Notes under the pieces: model-generated | What the model was told of the DNA's origin: nothing | The model's input: the letters and a program-made list of their open reading frames with translations, nothing else | Databases searched by the model: none | Program-made: the position numbers and the translations under genes | NCBI GenBank assembly: GCA_948146395.1 | Contig: OX411544.1 | Location: 94,661,232-94,725,231, forward strand | DNA: 64,000 bases | Direction: 5' to 3' | Source: Fragum whitleyi | Lineage: Eukaryota; Mollusca; Bivalvia; Cardiida; Cardiidae | Shown here: positions 10,703-23,300 of the stretch, one piece after another | How positions within the stretch are numbered: position 1 is the stretch's first letter | Layout of the letters: the number at the start of each line of letters is the position of its first letter

Positions 10703-12420
10703 CAGGGTTCCCACGCTCCAGCAGTTCCAAAATTCCCTGACTTTTCCCTGACATGAAAGTGATTTTCCCTGACATTTTATGGACGTTTCAGTTCATGTTT
10801 TCCTATTCATTAAGAATTTTGCTATGGATATACAAGCACCTTTATGTAATAAATAGCTCTAGGAAAGTTCCTTTAAATCTCCCTATCTTGAGCCCTAAAG
10901 TTCATATAGATAAAAAGACATTTCTTCCTTCAAGTCTGTGTGCGTCGGGTTTAAAAGCCAATTTCCAAACTAATTCATATATATAGCACAAGGGCTCAAC
11001 ATCTGACCATTTATGGTAGTTCTCTTGCCATTATAAATATTATGTCCTATCGGAAATCATAAAGATGCACATCCCACATAGGTAATTATTCACCAATTGG
11101 CTGTAGGGGTAAAACTTCTTATCCAAAGACGAGCAGTCCTTTAAAATAACTCACTAAATTCATAAGGGCATGTGTGTTTAACAAAGAGGCCCAATGAGAG
11201 GCAGAGATTCTCTCCTAGCTCCCTAGAAAAAGAAAGCCCTTAGGGTGGAAAATTTGTAAAATGCAAACTGTAGGAATCTAGTACTTTGTTACTACAGAGA
11301 AATTTTATCTCAGGAAATCAAAGGCCAAGGTCTCAGTGTTTGACGAGTACTTAAAGTCTATGACAATCACCTTAAAGTGTTCTTGATAGAATTATTATAC
11401 ATAAAGAAATACTACATAGAGTACACATATACAAAAGCAAACTCTTTAGATATGGGTAATGCAAATGTATCCATATTATGTATCAAAATCCAAAGCCTTT
11501 GGTGTCTGTGACAGAGAGGTACAGTGTCTGTCTCTTGACCAAGAGGTGTCACGTCCCTTAGTTCTTTTAATTATGTTATTATAAGCCCACACATTTGACT
11601 CAAGTACTGGTAAATTTTCCAGGAAGGTGAATCGAGGGGAATAAATTTATGGTGAGGGATTCGTTTTCCGATGGATGTAAAACATATAGATTTAAACAAA
11701 AGCCGTTGACATGACTGAGATATAACCAGCATGAATTGTAAAATGAGTTATGTAGTGAATACCCTCACTGACCAAATATGGCTTAAGTGTTAAAGTGAAA
11801 GTTATTATCATTTAAGCAATTCAAGGACCAAGGAAATAGGATTTTTTAATTCAAAACTAGTATTGGAAATGTAACAAACATATTTTACATTGTTGACACC
11901 ATCATACAGATTAGCAGAAAGAAATGAATCTTGATTACAACAATACCATTAAATTTCAAGCCATGTACAAATTTATGTATTTCAATTATGAAATCATCCT
12001 ACCTACATATCATAGTGTGGATAAAAGTACCATGTTGTTATACTTGTTGTACAATCAATTCATTAATACTCTTAACATGATTCATCAAACTTCTAAACTG
12101 GAACCACCACACAAACAATAATAGATGAAAGGTTCTTAAGGACACCAATTAATCTTAATTTAATACAGGAATGAGACATTAGCCCTTTACTAAAGAATTT
12201 GGTAACAACATCTTAAGAAACTGCCTTTGCGTTGAATTTTACTCATGAAATGAAAAATTCCCTGACAGTCTTTTCAATATTCCCTGACAGTCTTTTCAAA
12301 ATTCCCTGACTTTTGAATTATTTTTCAAATTTCCGACACCCAACAAAATTCCCTGACATTTCCCCGACTTTTTCAAAAATCCATTTTTCCCTGACTTTTC
12401 CCTGACGCATGGGAACCCTG
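10703..12420. mobile_element. hAT-like non-autonomous element, 1.7 kb
   Basis: Ends are CAGGGTTCCCACGC (left) and GCATGGGAACCCTG (right), inverted to each other apart from one base. Both subterminal regions are crowded with TTCCCTGACTTTTCCCTGAC-type words. ACTTT occurs immediately outside both ends (10698-10702 and 12421-12425). TIRs starting CAGGG suit hAT-type DNA transposons, although 8-bp duplications are the rule there and only 5 bp can be shown here. The interior (10760-12240) has no transposase frame that I recognise. Confidence 0.75.
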
Positions 12421-13095
12421 ACTTTGGAACATGCAGATGCCTATCATCGAGATCCATCATCATGCCAAATACAAGCCATGGAATAGTCTTGAAGATATTG
12501 GCAATTTTAAGGTTTTTGGTCGAGTATTTTGAGTTATTTGACCTTGACCTTGTCACATGACCTTGTCTTTGGTACCAGAAGATGCAGATCATTGGAATCT
12601 ATCACCATGCCAAATATGAGCCTTGTATCTTGAAAAGGCTTGAAGATATTGGCAATGTTAAGTTTTAGAGTTATTTGACCTTGACAGATGACCTTGACCT
12701 TGTCACATGACATTGACTTTGGTATCAGCAGACACTTATCATTTAGATCTATCATCATGCCAAATATGAGCCTTGCATCTTGAATAGGCTTGAAGATTTT
12801 GGCAATGTTAAGTTTTTTGATTAAGTTTTTGAGTTATTTGACTTTGACAGATGACCTTGACCTTATCACATGACCTTGCCTTTGATATCAGCAGATGCGT
12901 ATCATTGATAGATCTGTATCATTGAGATCTATCGTCTTGCCAAATATGAGCCTTGTAATTTGAATAGGCTTGAAGATATTGGCAATGTTAAGTTTTTAGG
13001 TTAAGTTTTGCAGACAGACAGACAGACGGACAGACAGACAGATGAACAACGGTAAAACAATATTCCCCCGAGTTTTCGATACAGGGGCATAAAAA
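12421..13095. repeat. TGACCTTGACC tandem repeat, period about 140 bp
   Basis: Four to five units carry 'tgaccttgaccttgtcacat', 'atcatgccaaatatgagcct' and 'gcttgaagatattggcaatg'. The array ends in a (GACA)n tract ('gacagacagacagacggaca', 13013 on) and 'aaaacaatattcccccg', a closing also seen reversed at 49830 and 58385. The word TGACCTTGA (reverse TCAAGGTCA) recurs. Confidence 0.8.
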
Positions 13096-13099
13096 AAAA

Positions 13100-14208
13100 G
13101 TCGAAAAAGGGACAACTCTATGCAAATGGTTTTAGTTATCCCCCCTTGATAGCTCTTGTGATGGTGAGCACACATGCCAAGTTTCATGAAGATATCTTCA
13201 ATAACTAACATCGTCAACGTGACAAGCATACTTCAGGTTTTCTTAACACAACTGCCAAGCTAATCATAGAGAACCACATAGTGGAGAGGGAAGAAATTGC
13301 TTATAACACAAAATTTCATTTTCCACAATGTTCCAAATCTTTTTTAAGTGGATGTCAAAAAAATAATTTAAATATCTAATTCAGTTTTTGCAAAGCTATT
13401 TTTTGTAAAATGGTTCACATAAAAGAAACAAGGCATTAATTCAATTTTCAACTTCTTTTCTTTCAAAATTGAAACAACAATCTCAGTGTACAAGTTCAAT
13501 AATTGATAATGAGGAATGGAATATGATTAGTTTAAAATGAGATTAGAAAATGTATCTAATTGAAACAACAGAAATTGTTCAATCAATATTGAAAACCTTT
13601 CAGCAAAAGTAACAAAACAATCACAGCTCAGTACAAAATCATGGGAACACATAATTCTAGCAAAATGAAACTAAATATGAATGAACCACAGATGAAACTG
13701 GTCATTTACAATGCAGTGTGAAAATGTAAGTTGATGGTTTGAGTAGAAAATGATTATGCATAGCCATGATAGAGAGGAAAATATCGCCTGAAATATTAGG
13801 ACAGTGTATTCCTATCCCCTATGTAATAGATAATCATTAAAATTGGATTGCTAGGACAATTCCAAAGAGTATCCAAAGAAATCAAGTAATGTTTAAAGCA
13901 CAATTTTCCCCTCTAAGCTTAAGCTCTGATCATGCACAAATAAGAAATGTGATATTTCAGTACATAGTTTATAAGATGTAATTTATAGTTAGTAAGGTGA
14001 AAACAGCTTTTCCGTTGCATTTCTTTTTTTCTTTTTTGTCAGTCTGAATGATCTACAAAATAGATAGCAAGTGTACAAGATTTTCAATTTGACAAGTGAA
14101 GTCTACACATAGGAAGGGTCTAAATTGATGTCCTAGAATGTCCCTTAGATTTGATCAAGTAATCAGGATAGTTGTTAAAAAACGGCAGAATCTATTTCGA
14201 ATATTCCT
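13100..14208. other. HSP90 3' flank
   Basis: This holds the presumed 3' UTR of HSP90 next to 14208, then unclassified AT-rich DNA. I could not find a convincing AATAAA on the minus strand close to the stop codon, so the transcript end is not placed. A half-hairpin ('gggaagaaattgctt..ccacaatgtt', 13286-13330) belongs to the 16398/60138 family. Confidence 0.45.
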
Positions 14209-14324
14209 TTAATCGACTTCTTCCATTCGTGAGGCGTCATCATCATCATCTCCCTCCAATGGTGGCATATCCTCTGTTGAGGCTTCTGTTGACTCTGCTT
14301 GTGTGGTATCGTCTTCATCAATAC
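14209..14324 (-). CDS. HSP90: HSP90 coding exon 9 (residues 691-728, stop)
   Basis: Acceptor GTTACAG|GTATTG. It encodes the acidic, flexible C-terminal tail ([17 protein letters not shown]) and ends RMEEVD, then TAA at 14211-14209. Confidence 0.97.
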
Positions 14325-17300
14325 CTGTAACATGGTAGTAAGAGTTTAACAAATTTTCTTTAATGCTTTTCGGTGGTTTATTGAGAAATAACAGTAGATT
14401 ATCACTTGATAATCTCATTGCAAAAGCAGTGAATTTATCAAAAACTTAAACCCTGCTTTTGTGAATTTCATCCTATCCGATGTCATCTATGTGGGGTGAA
14501 ATAAGGGACGTCACAATGAATGTAGCATAGCAATCAAGCTCAAAATGATGAGCTTTACGAAAATATGTCCTAGAAATTTCACATTTTGTCTCACTTTTGC
14601 TGAAAAGAAATGGAATAATCATTTGTTTTTCAAGTAATATCGATTATTATTTCATTTAGTGAACAACAATCGAGGCTCCACCACTCCTGAAAATATAGCT
14701 TTTGTTTTTCACTCAATGAATATAAATCGATCTTACACTGAAACAAATGATTATCCTCTATGTATTCTGTGTTATTATTCACCTGGCAGGACATGAGTTT
14801 GTCATGACATAATTTGGAGAGTTCATTTTTCAATATTTTGGGTTCTTTCTAAAGTTAGTTAGCAATAATCATTGTGTGCAAACAACTGTATCCTAAAGCT
14901 GTAAGGATTAGCATGCTCTGAGACAGTGAACACAGATCATTGTTGCATAACCATTACCAAACCTAAACTTCAGCTTGTCCAGACTGAAGTTATGAGGGTT
15001 TGGTTACCAGCCTACAAAACAAGGTCTCAAGTTAAATGCTGACTATAATTCAAGGATTCTGGATATATCGGCAATAAAACAGCAAGAAATATTTGACGCA
15101 GCTTACCTAGACCAAGTTTGATCATTCTGTTAATTCTGTTGGCATGTGTGGCGGGATCTTCAAGAGTGAATCCTGATGCTAGTAGAGCAGTTTCGTACAT
15201 GAGTAGAACCAAGTCCTTCACAGATTTATCGTTTTTGTCCACATCGACTTTCTCCTTCAATGCCTTGATAATGGAATGATCTGGGTTCACTTCTAAATGT
15301 TTCTTGGCGGCCATATAGCCCATGGTGGAAGAGTCTCTGAGGGCCTGGGCCTTCATGATTCTCTCCATGTTGGCTGACCAGCCATATTGACTGGTGACAA
15401 TACAGCAGGGAGAACTCACCAGACGGTTAGAAATGTTGACCTGTAAAATATAGTAGAATCAAACTGTAAAATGCATGTTACAAAATGATATTCGATTAGG
15501 CTAGTATCAATATAAACCATCAGAATTCTTTTGTTCAATTTCTTTCAGTTCTTATGCCCTCACACACTACATTGTAGGTACTTGATAAGACTATTGCATC
15601 AATACTCATAACACACTATTATATGAATCATGAATTACATTAAACTAGCAATTTCATACTTCTAAACTTTAGGGCAACATTTCGTCAGATTGCAGGAATC
15701 CAATTAATCCAATATATCTACAATTCAATTAGCTCATTTTTCTTTTCAAATTCTTTTACATATAGGGAGCCGTGGCAATAGCGCAGTTGGTAGCGCCCCG
15801 GACTTCTAATCCAGGGGTCTATTTTCACACAGGTTCGATCCCCGACCGCGGCACTTATCCGACATTTGTCTTCCACCAATGGGTAGATAATCGTAAACCT
15901 ATGTGGAATAGCAACTGGAGGCTAGGAAAGGGATGTGGTGGTAGTACTGGTGTGAGAAAAAACAGAAATCCATCGTTAGGTGCTCCAGTCATCGCGATAT
16001 AACTGGGAGATTGTTGAAAGCGACGTAAAACCCCAATTCAAATCAAAATTTACATATAGGAGATGTCTTGTAATAATACATTGGTTGATCATTTTCATTA
16101 GAGATATAACCGTCACCCATACCTCTTGAAATATACAAGCCTGCAGTGATATGCTGGTCTAATCATACAGATCATTTATGAAAGAGAAACAGGGGTCTCA
16201 CTTTCTTCTTCAGCTTTGTAAGCAAAATTAAGCTACGTTCTTCAGCTTTTACAGAAGACTCTTCAACGGTATTATTACTTATACAGGCAGGTGTTTAATT
16301 TTTGGGCCATTTCTTGAAAGTTCAAAAGGTGCAATAAAATGACATTCTGGTCAATACATTCCATTTGTTAACCATCTTTTTAGGGGAGGAACTTTTGGAA
16401 AAGGAAAACTTGCTTGTAACAAGCAAGTTTTTCTTTCCCACAATGTTTTCTCTAATATAATAATATGGACGCCTTACTTTATGCTCTTAACTTTACTTTA
16501 GGTTAAGACTCCTTAATTTTATTAAAGAGGAGTCAAATAGTCTCCTTACTCGTGACCAGACAAAGGTTTTGAATCCTGTCAACAACCTACTTTTTCAACT
16601 TTCTTGTCAAGGATTTCCTTCATGACCTTACAGAGACCTTCAAACTGAGCTTTCTGTTCTTCACGTTTTTTCTTCTCCTCCTCATCCTCGGGTAGTTCCA
16701 GTCCCTCTTTGGTTACACACACCAAGTTCTTGCCTTCAAACTCCTTCAACTGCTGTACTGCATACTCGTCTATGGGGTCTGTCATGTACAGAACTTCAAA
16801 CCCACGCTTGATGACACGCTCAACAAACGCAGATGACTGGACGGCCTCTTTACTTTCACCTGTAATCATAGCAATTCAATAATTTCACTTCATGTAAAAA
16901 TAAAGCAATGTATTTACAAATGAATTAGCTTTAACACAATCTGTAAAATAGGTCACAACTCATGTAATCACTTTTTTTCACTAGCTTATTCTGAAAACTG
17001 TCCCTTTTTTCATAATAAAGATAGGCATATTTTGTGTCAAAATCAATCCATTCTTTCAACTGGGCGAAGTAAGGAAGTTTCAAAAGTGACTTGTTCACTA
17101 AATATTCAGAAAGTATTTAGTGAAATGAAACATGATTAAGAAAAGTGCCAATATTTTAAAGCTGAATCGGTGATAAATGGGAAAATTTTGTCGACTATTA
17201 CATTTCTCTACAATTCTTTTTACCTTATCAAGACAACTTAACCCTTGTCATGCTGAATAAATTTTGGCTAAAAACTTTCATTCAAATCAAAGGGCAAAAA

Positions 17301-20300
17301 GCGCTGAAAGTACCAACTGTATGCGAATTTTTTATTTTAAAAACTATATCTATTGACAATACTGGTTTGAAAGTGAGAAACTGGCTGGTGTAGACTAACA
17401 TCAGACTGCACATATGTGCAGGCTGATGTTGGTCTATAGCTCCTGCCAAAGCAGGAATATTCCGGGTCCAGCATAACAAGGGTTAGTGTATTAAATTTAA
17501 ACTTCAAATTAAGCTCACAGTTAATTCATAGTTAGCTCAGATATGCTCATAGTAAATTCAATTTTCTCTTTATCAAAATGTTCAAATGAAAAGATTCACT
17601 GCGTTAACCATTGAAACTTGTTAGATCAAATAATTCTTACCTGTGATATAATAGATATCTTTCTGGTTTTCTTTCATTCTTGACAGATAATCTTTCAATG
17701 ACGCCATTTCATCCCCAGACTGTGATGTGTAGTATCGTAGGAAGCCAGCTAACTTCTTTCTGTTGGTAGAGTCCTCATGGATTCCCAGCTAAAATAAAAA
17801 ACAATTCACTTTTATGCTTTGTGCTCACAATAGGCTTTGAATTTGTTTGTTTGAAATGGGGTTTTACCACTGTGCTATAACAGCAGAACACAATAGGCGT
17901 TGAAACAGTAAAACAAGCTTATGTAGTCCAATTGAAAACTAACTTTCTACAGCTAAAACTATTAACTTTACTTCTTATTATCTTAAGATTATACTTAATC
18001 AAAAATAAAACTATGAAAACCCAAACATACTTTAATAGCCTTAAAGAAATCAGCCAAGGAAAGTTTTTGGTTAAAAGTTTTGTAGACAGATGGTAGACGG
18101 TAAAACAATGTGCTTTGGAGAATTGGTTTATCCTATTCCAACAATGAATGCTTGTTTTTGAATTACTGAGCTAGCAAGAAAAGCTTTTGATGATTAATAT
18201 CTGCCCTAACACCAGTATTCCGGTTCGTCAAATCATTGGGGTATATGTCACAACTTTCAAGGCCTCAGACCTCTTACCTTCAAATTCTTGGCGAACTGTT
18301 CATAGAACTTCTTGTAATTATCTTTGTCTTCACAGATGTCGTCAAACAGTTCCAAAGCTTTCTTCACAAGATTTTTACGAATAACTTTGAGAATTTTGCT
18401 CTGTTGTAACATTTCTCTTGAGATATTTAATGGCAAGTCCTCGGAGTCCACCACACCACGGATAAAGTTCAAATATTCTGGAATTAATTCTTCACAATTG
18501 TCCATGATAAATACACGTCTCACATACAGTTTGATGTTGTTCTTTTTCTTTTTGTTCTCAAACATGTCAAATGGAGCTCTCTTTGGTACAAACAATAATG
18601 CACGGAATTCCAGTTGACCTTCTACAGAAAAGTGCTGAAATGTAAAATTTCAAGAAAATGAGAGAAATATGAAACATCTTTTAAGTACTTACTACAGACT
18701 TCACGAAATACCGTCGGTCCCACCGACATGTCTGGAAAGAATCATGCTTGTCGGATAATTTGCACATGAATACAGGACCGACTGTCAGGTAAAATCTGGC
18801 TTTATACACAATGTGTTCTATTGTTACCACTCAGTCTGGTGGAATTTTGTCTGGTCTGGTAAAAATTTTATGTTTACTAGACCACTGTCCGGTAAAAAAT
18901 ATGGGTATTTCCTGAAGTCTGCTTACTAGATCTATATATCAGATTCTGTGACATATCTTTTGAATTTTAATCATCTGTGTATTTATTTTTTTTTTTAGTT
19001 TTTTTTTTTAGTTTTTTTTTTAATTTCTTTTTTTACATATAAAAATTATACAGTTTGCTTTATCATTTAAAATTTTCCAGATTCTTTACCAATCAATCCA
19101 AAGTTCAACTCTTAATTTTAATGATAATTCTCTGGAGTTGATTAAATTCAGATTCTTTCATACAAATAAGGTACATGCATTATCAAGCAATTTTGAACAG
19201 TTTTATAAAGAATGATTGGTCGCTTGAAATTTCTGAACAAGAACAACCACTTCAATTTTCAACCGTTAACTGGTTCAGTTTATTGCAACTAGTGTTGTAA
19301 CGATAATCGGAAAACATCGATTAATTGATCATTCTCTCCAAAGTTTCGATTATCGATTCTCATCTTGGAAAATCAATTAATTGGTTGTTGTTGTTGATAT
19401 TATCGTTTTCAATTTAACAGTTCACCAAGCATAAAATAAGATGCTCTTAATAAGAGCATCTTTTATTTGATGCTTGGTAAAACTGTAACTTGAAAGAAAC
19501 CAGATTGATGGATAAAGGGAGTCCATTTCAATGAGAAATTTGGAATTAAATTAGTTTTTTGAATATATTCTTTTTCCAAGTAAATAAAATTCTTGACCCT
19601 TTTAAAGTTTAGATAAAAACATTTTTATATGTACAATTCAGTTTTGATTATCTATCGATTATGAATCAAAAGCAGTTTCCGATTCAATTTGATTTTCGAT
19701 TCTAATTTTTGTCCGATTTTACAACACTAATTGTAACTACTTGCCAATTTAATGGACACAACTAGTCGTGCTCAATCGTTTTCCTCAACAATCAAGTAGA
19801 TAGCAGGCAGTGTAGACAAAGATCAGATTGCATGTCTGTTCTAGCTGATTTCAGTTTACACTGTCAAAGCTTTGTGTACAATAGGAATAGGTTGTTAACA
19901 GTATGAGAAGGGTATATAGACAAGTTTATGCTGCAACCATTTTTGAATGCTTTACAAAAGGAATAATATATTTTTTTCCTCAAAACAAGACATGTTAGTA
20001 AAAGTTCTATTCCCCCCCCCTCCCAGCATATACATATTGACCTTGACAATAACCTTAAAATTGAATGATGGGCATTTTGACATACAGTGTACTTTCTTGC
20101 CAAATATGAACAATGCATGCGAATACTACAGTACTGAACTCTCATCATGATGGGAATATGTTTGGTTCACAGATTAAGTTTTAAGACAGACAGACAGTGC
20201 TTAGTAAAACAACATGTCCTCAATCTAGCAATACAGGGAGCATAAAAGGCATTTTTTCCATACCTTGACAGCAAGATGATCTTCCCAGTCATTAGTCAGA

Positions 20301-23300
20301 GATTTGTAGAACTCCCCATACTCCTCCTGTGTGATATCGTCAGGATTTCTGGTCCAGAGAGGTTTGGTTTTGTTGAGTTCCTCGTCCTCCTGGTACTTCT
20401 CCTTGATCTTCTTTTTCTTCTTTTTATCTTTTTTGTCGTCGTCATCCTCATCTTCTTCTAAATCTTCAACTTTAGGTTTGTCTTCTTCAGTCTAAAAATA
20501 AACAAACACATTCAGGTCTAGACAGGGAGAATCACATAGAGCTACAGATAAAGGGATTATTTATTTAATATTAAACTAACCCTGGTCAAGTTGAACCCAG
20601 AATATTCCTGTTTTGACAGGTTTTTTGATTTGAATTGGGGTTTTACGTCGCTTTCAACAATCTCTCAGTCATATCGCGACGACTGGAGCACCTAACGATG
20701 GATTCCTGGTATTTCTCACACCAGTACTACCACCACATCCCTTTCCTAGCCTCCAGTTGCTATTCCACATAGGTTTACGATTATCTACCCATTGGTGGAA
20801 GACAAATGTCGGAAAGGATAAGTGCCGCAGCCGGGGATCGAACCCTGTTTTGACAGGAGGTATAGACAAAGATCAGCCTGCACCTATGTGCAGTATCATC
20901 TTAGTCAACACGACCTGTCTGTCCCCTTTCAAGGCAGAGTTGTTAATGAATTTTACCTCCAAAAAGAAAGATTATCTACACCCTTGGATTCTAAGGCTTT
21001 CAGTACTTTGATACAAGAGCAATTCTTAAAGAGGATTTTAATTCAGCATGACAAGGGTTAATGTTTCAACAATACTGGCACAAATCCTATATTCTGGATA
21101 CTCATTGGAATCATTTCATCAAGACGATTCAAATGAGTGCCCACCATATACAGTTTAAATGAGAAATTAAGATTTCAGCAGGGTGCCCATTCACATACTA
21201 CAGTGCATAATTCACGTAGAAATGCACCAATTCATGTACAGGTTTATAGGCCAGACATGCAAGCACGTAAAGAATAATTGATTAACGTAGAAAGATAATG
21301 ACCAGTGCTCTCAATAAGCGGACGTCGACGTAATATACGTCCAGAATTTCGGAAATTACGTCCGGAAAATCAAACCCGGACGTAAAAAAACGTCCGAGAT
21401 TCGAGGAAAACGTCCTGTAATTTGACCCCGGACGTTTTAGGAATTTACCTAAAAAAGGATTTAACGCAAGTCTACACGTGCAAACAATCGATAATCAACG
21501 CGAGCATACACATTATAAGCTGACCAAAACAAGCCATGTGTAACGCGCGGGGTATTAAACTGTCGCTATAACAACCAGTCTCTGATTACGCAATCTTGTC
21601 TGGTTAGCGACGCGTCATTACCGCTTCTGTCATTATCTTTCTTAGTAGGATACAGATCGCGAGGGTCCTTTGATAGGATTATTGAAACAAACAAAATTCA
21701 AATCAGGGAAAAATTTGTTATATCAAACGTATCTAGTTCATGCAAATCAGATCGATAAAATTTCGAAATATCGCTTCCTAAAACTCTTAGAATAGATCTA
21801 CGGGTAATTTATCCGAAGTGAAAAAGACGCTACCGGAAAACATTTACGAAAGGTCATTCGACTCCTCGTTTAAATACGTGTAGAATCGGCATCTTCGGAG
21901 AACGTGGGGAAATCCCAATGACGTCATTTAAGTTGTCTGCAACATGTCTGACGAGAGATTTGAAATGACGAACTTTTCTTGACTTCTGCTATTTTGATAA
22001 TTCTGCGTAAGTTTAAATAGGCTTAGAACTTTAAGTTTTATTGGCACACTACCTAGAACGTTCGACACCTTTGGAACGACAGGCCGAGGAAAATAAAAGC
22101 TGCATTAATTTCCGTAATATCGCCGGATACCAAAACATCGTAACTAAAATTTGAGTAAGCGGCATTTCCTAGGCCCACCGCGCAAGATACAGCTTAAGAC
22201 CGATTCCAAATAGAAACTCCATATTTTCTCATATTAGTTTCAATAATTTATTCAATCAAAGTAATAAAAGGGGATTGTGAAACCAAAGCTCGTCAAAGCT
22301 ACAAGTGTTATGGCTTGGAAGTCGTTTATTCTAAGATAACCAACCAGAATCATGGACTTTTGGAGCAAAAAGGAAAGGAAACTAGCATTTACAAAGTGTA
22401 CAGAAAAAGGAAGGTGTGTGTGCGGGTGGGGTGGGGGGTTAAAAATTCCTTACTTCTTAAAAAGAATTCCTGAAATCCCAACATGGAATTACAAAAATTC
22501 CCGAATTTGGCCCTTATTGAGAGCACTGAATGACCATTATGTGAATACTTTGAATGAAAGAGTATCTGGTTTGCATGCCTGATTAGCAGTTGTAAATTCA
22601 ATAATTAATTGTTCAGTCATTTATTTCTTCCATTGAAGAAGCTATGTGGCTTATCAATTAACAGGTAATTTTGAAGTCGTAAGGATTGGCAGCCATGAAA
22701 CTCTAATTATTTATGTCTGTGTATATTAAAAGATTCTTCAGTGATTCAACTGACTCCTGTAATTCATATTTCATTTTATGTTTTAACTGAAAAATACTTT
22801 GTTTCAGTCTAAAGAAACTTTTTTTTTTTTCAATTTTATAAAGTAACTTGCAAGAATTAGAGGGGCTTACAATTGCAACTAAAATAGTTGTTAACACCAA
22901 ATTATGTAGCAGGTGCAGTTACTTAAGAGTTCTTTTTGAATAATGGTTATTCCATTATTGAACTCAGTTTACATGCTTTTTACAGGATAAGAGTTATAGA
23001 TCTTTCGGGCCTTAAATCAGTTTAACTCTAACTAGTAATATATATAGAGTAATTTTGATAAGATTGATATGGTGTACCCTTAACACTGAAAGTAAAAGGT
23101 TCGCTGTACCCCTAGGTTTTTCTTTGTACCCTCAGTTTTAAACTTAGAGGGTACATGTACACCCCCCCCCCCCCCCAACAATGAAAACCCAGTGGGCATG
23201 CTGTTCAGACTAAATATCCCTCTTATCTGTACCTATAATTGCTAGCCTAAATAATTTTCCATGACCACTACTACCCAATGTTGATGTAACCCAGAATTGT

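Noticed and set aside
15767..15855. tRNA-Arg (TCT) gene
   Set aside because: The acceptor and D arms pair, but the T arm does not, there are extra bases before the B box, and the same head and body recur as a SINE with a target duplication.
22352..22582. Small gene starting [10 protein letters not shown]
   Set aside because: It overlaps the right end of the hAT-like element, runs through its terminal repeat into flanking DNA, and has no domain.
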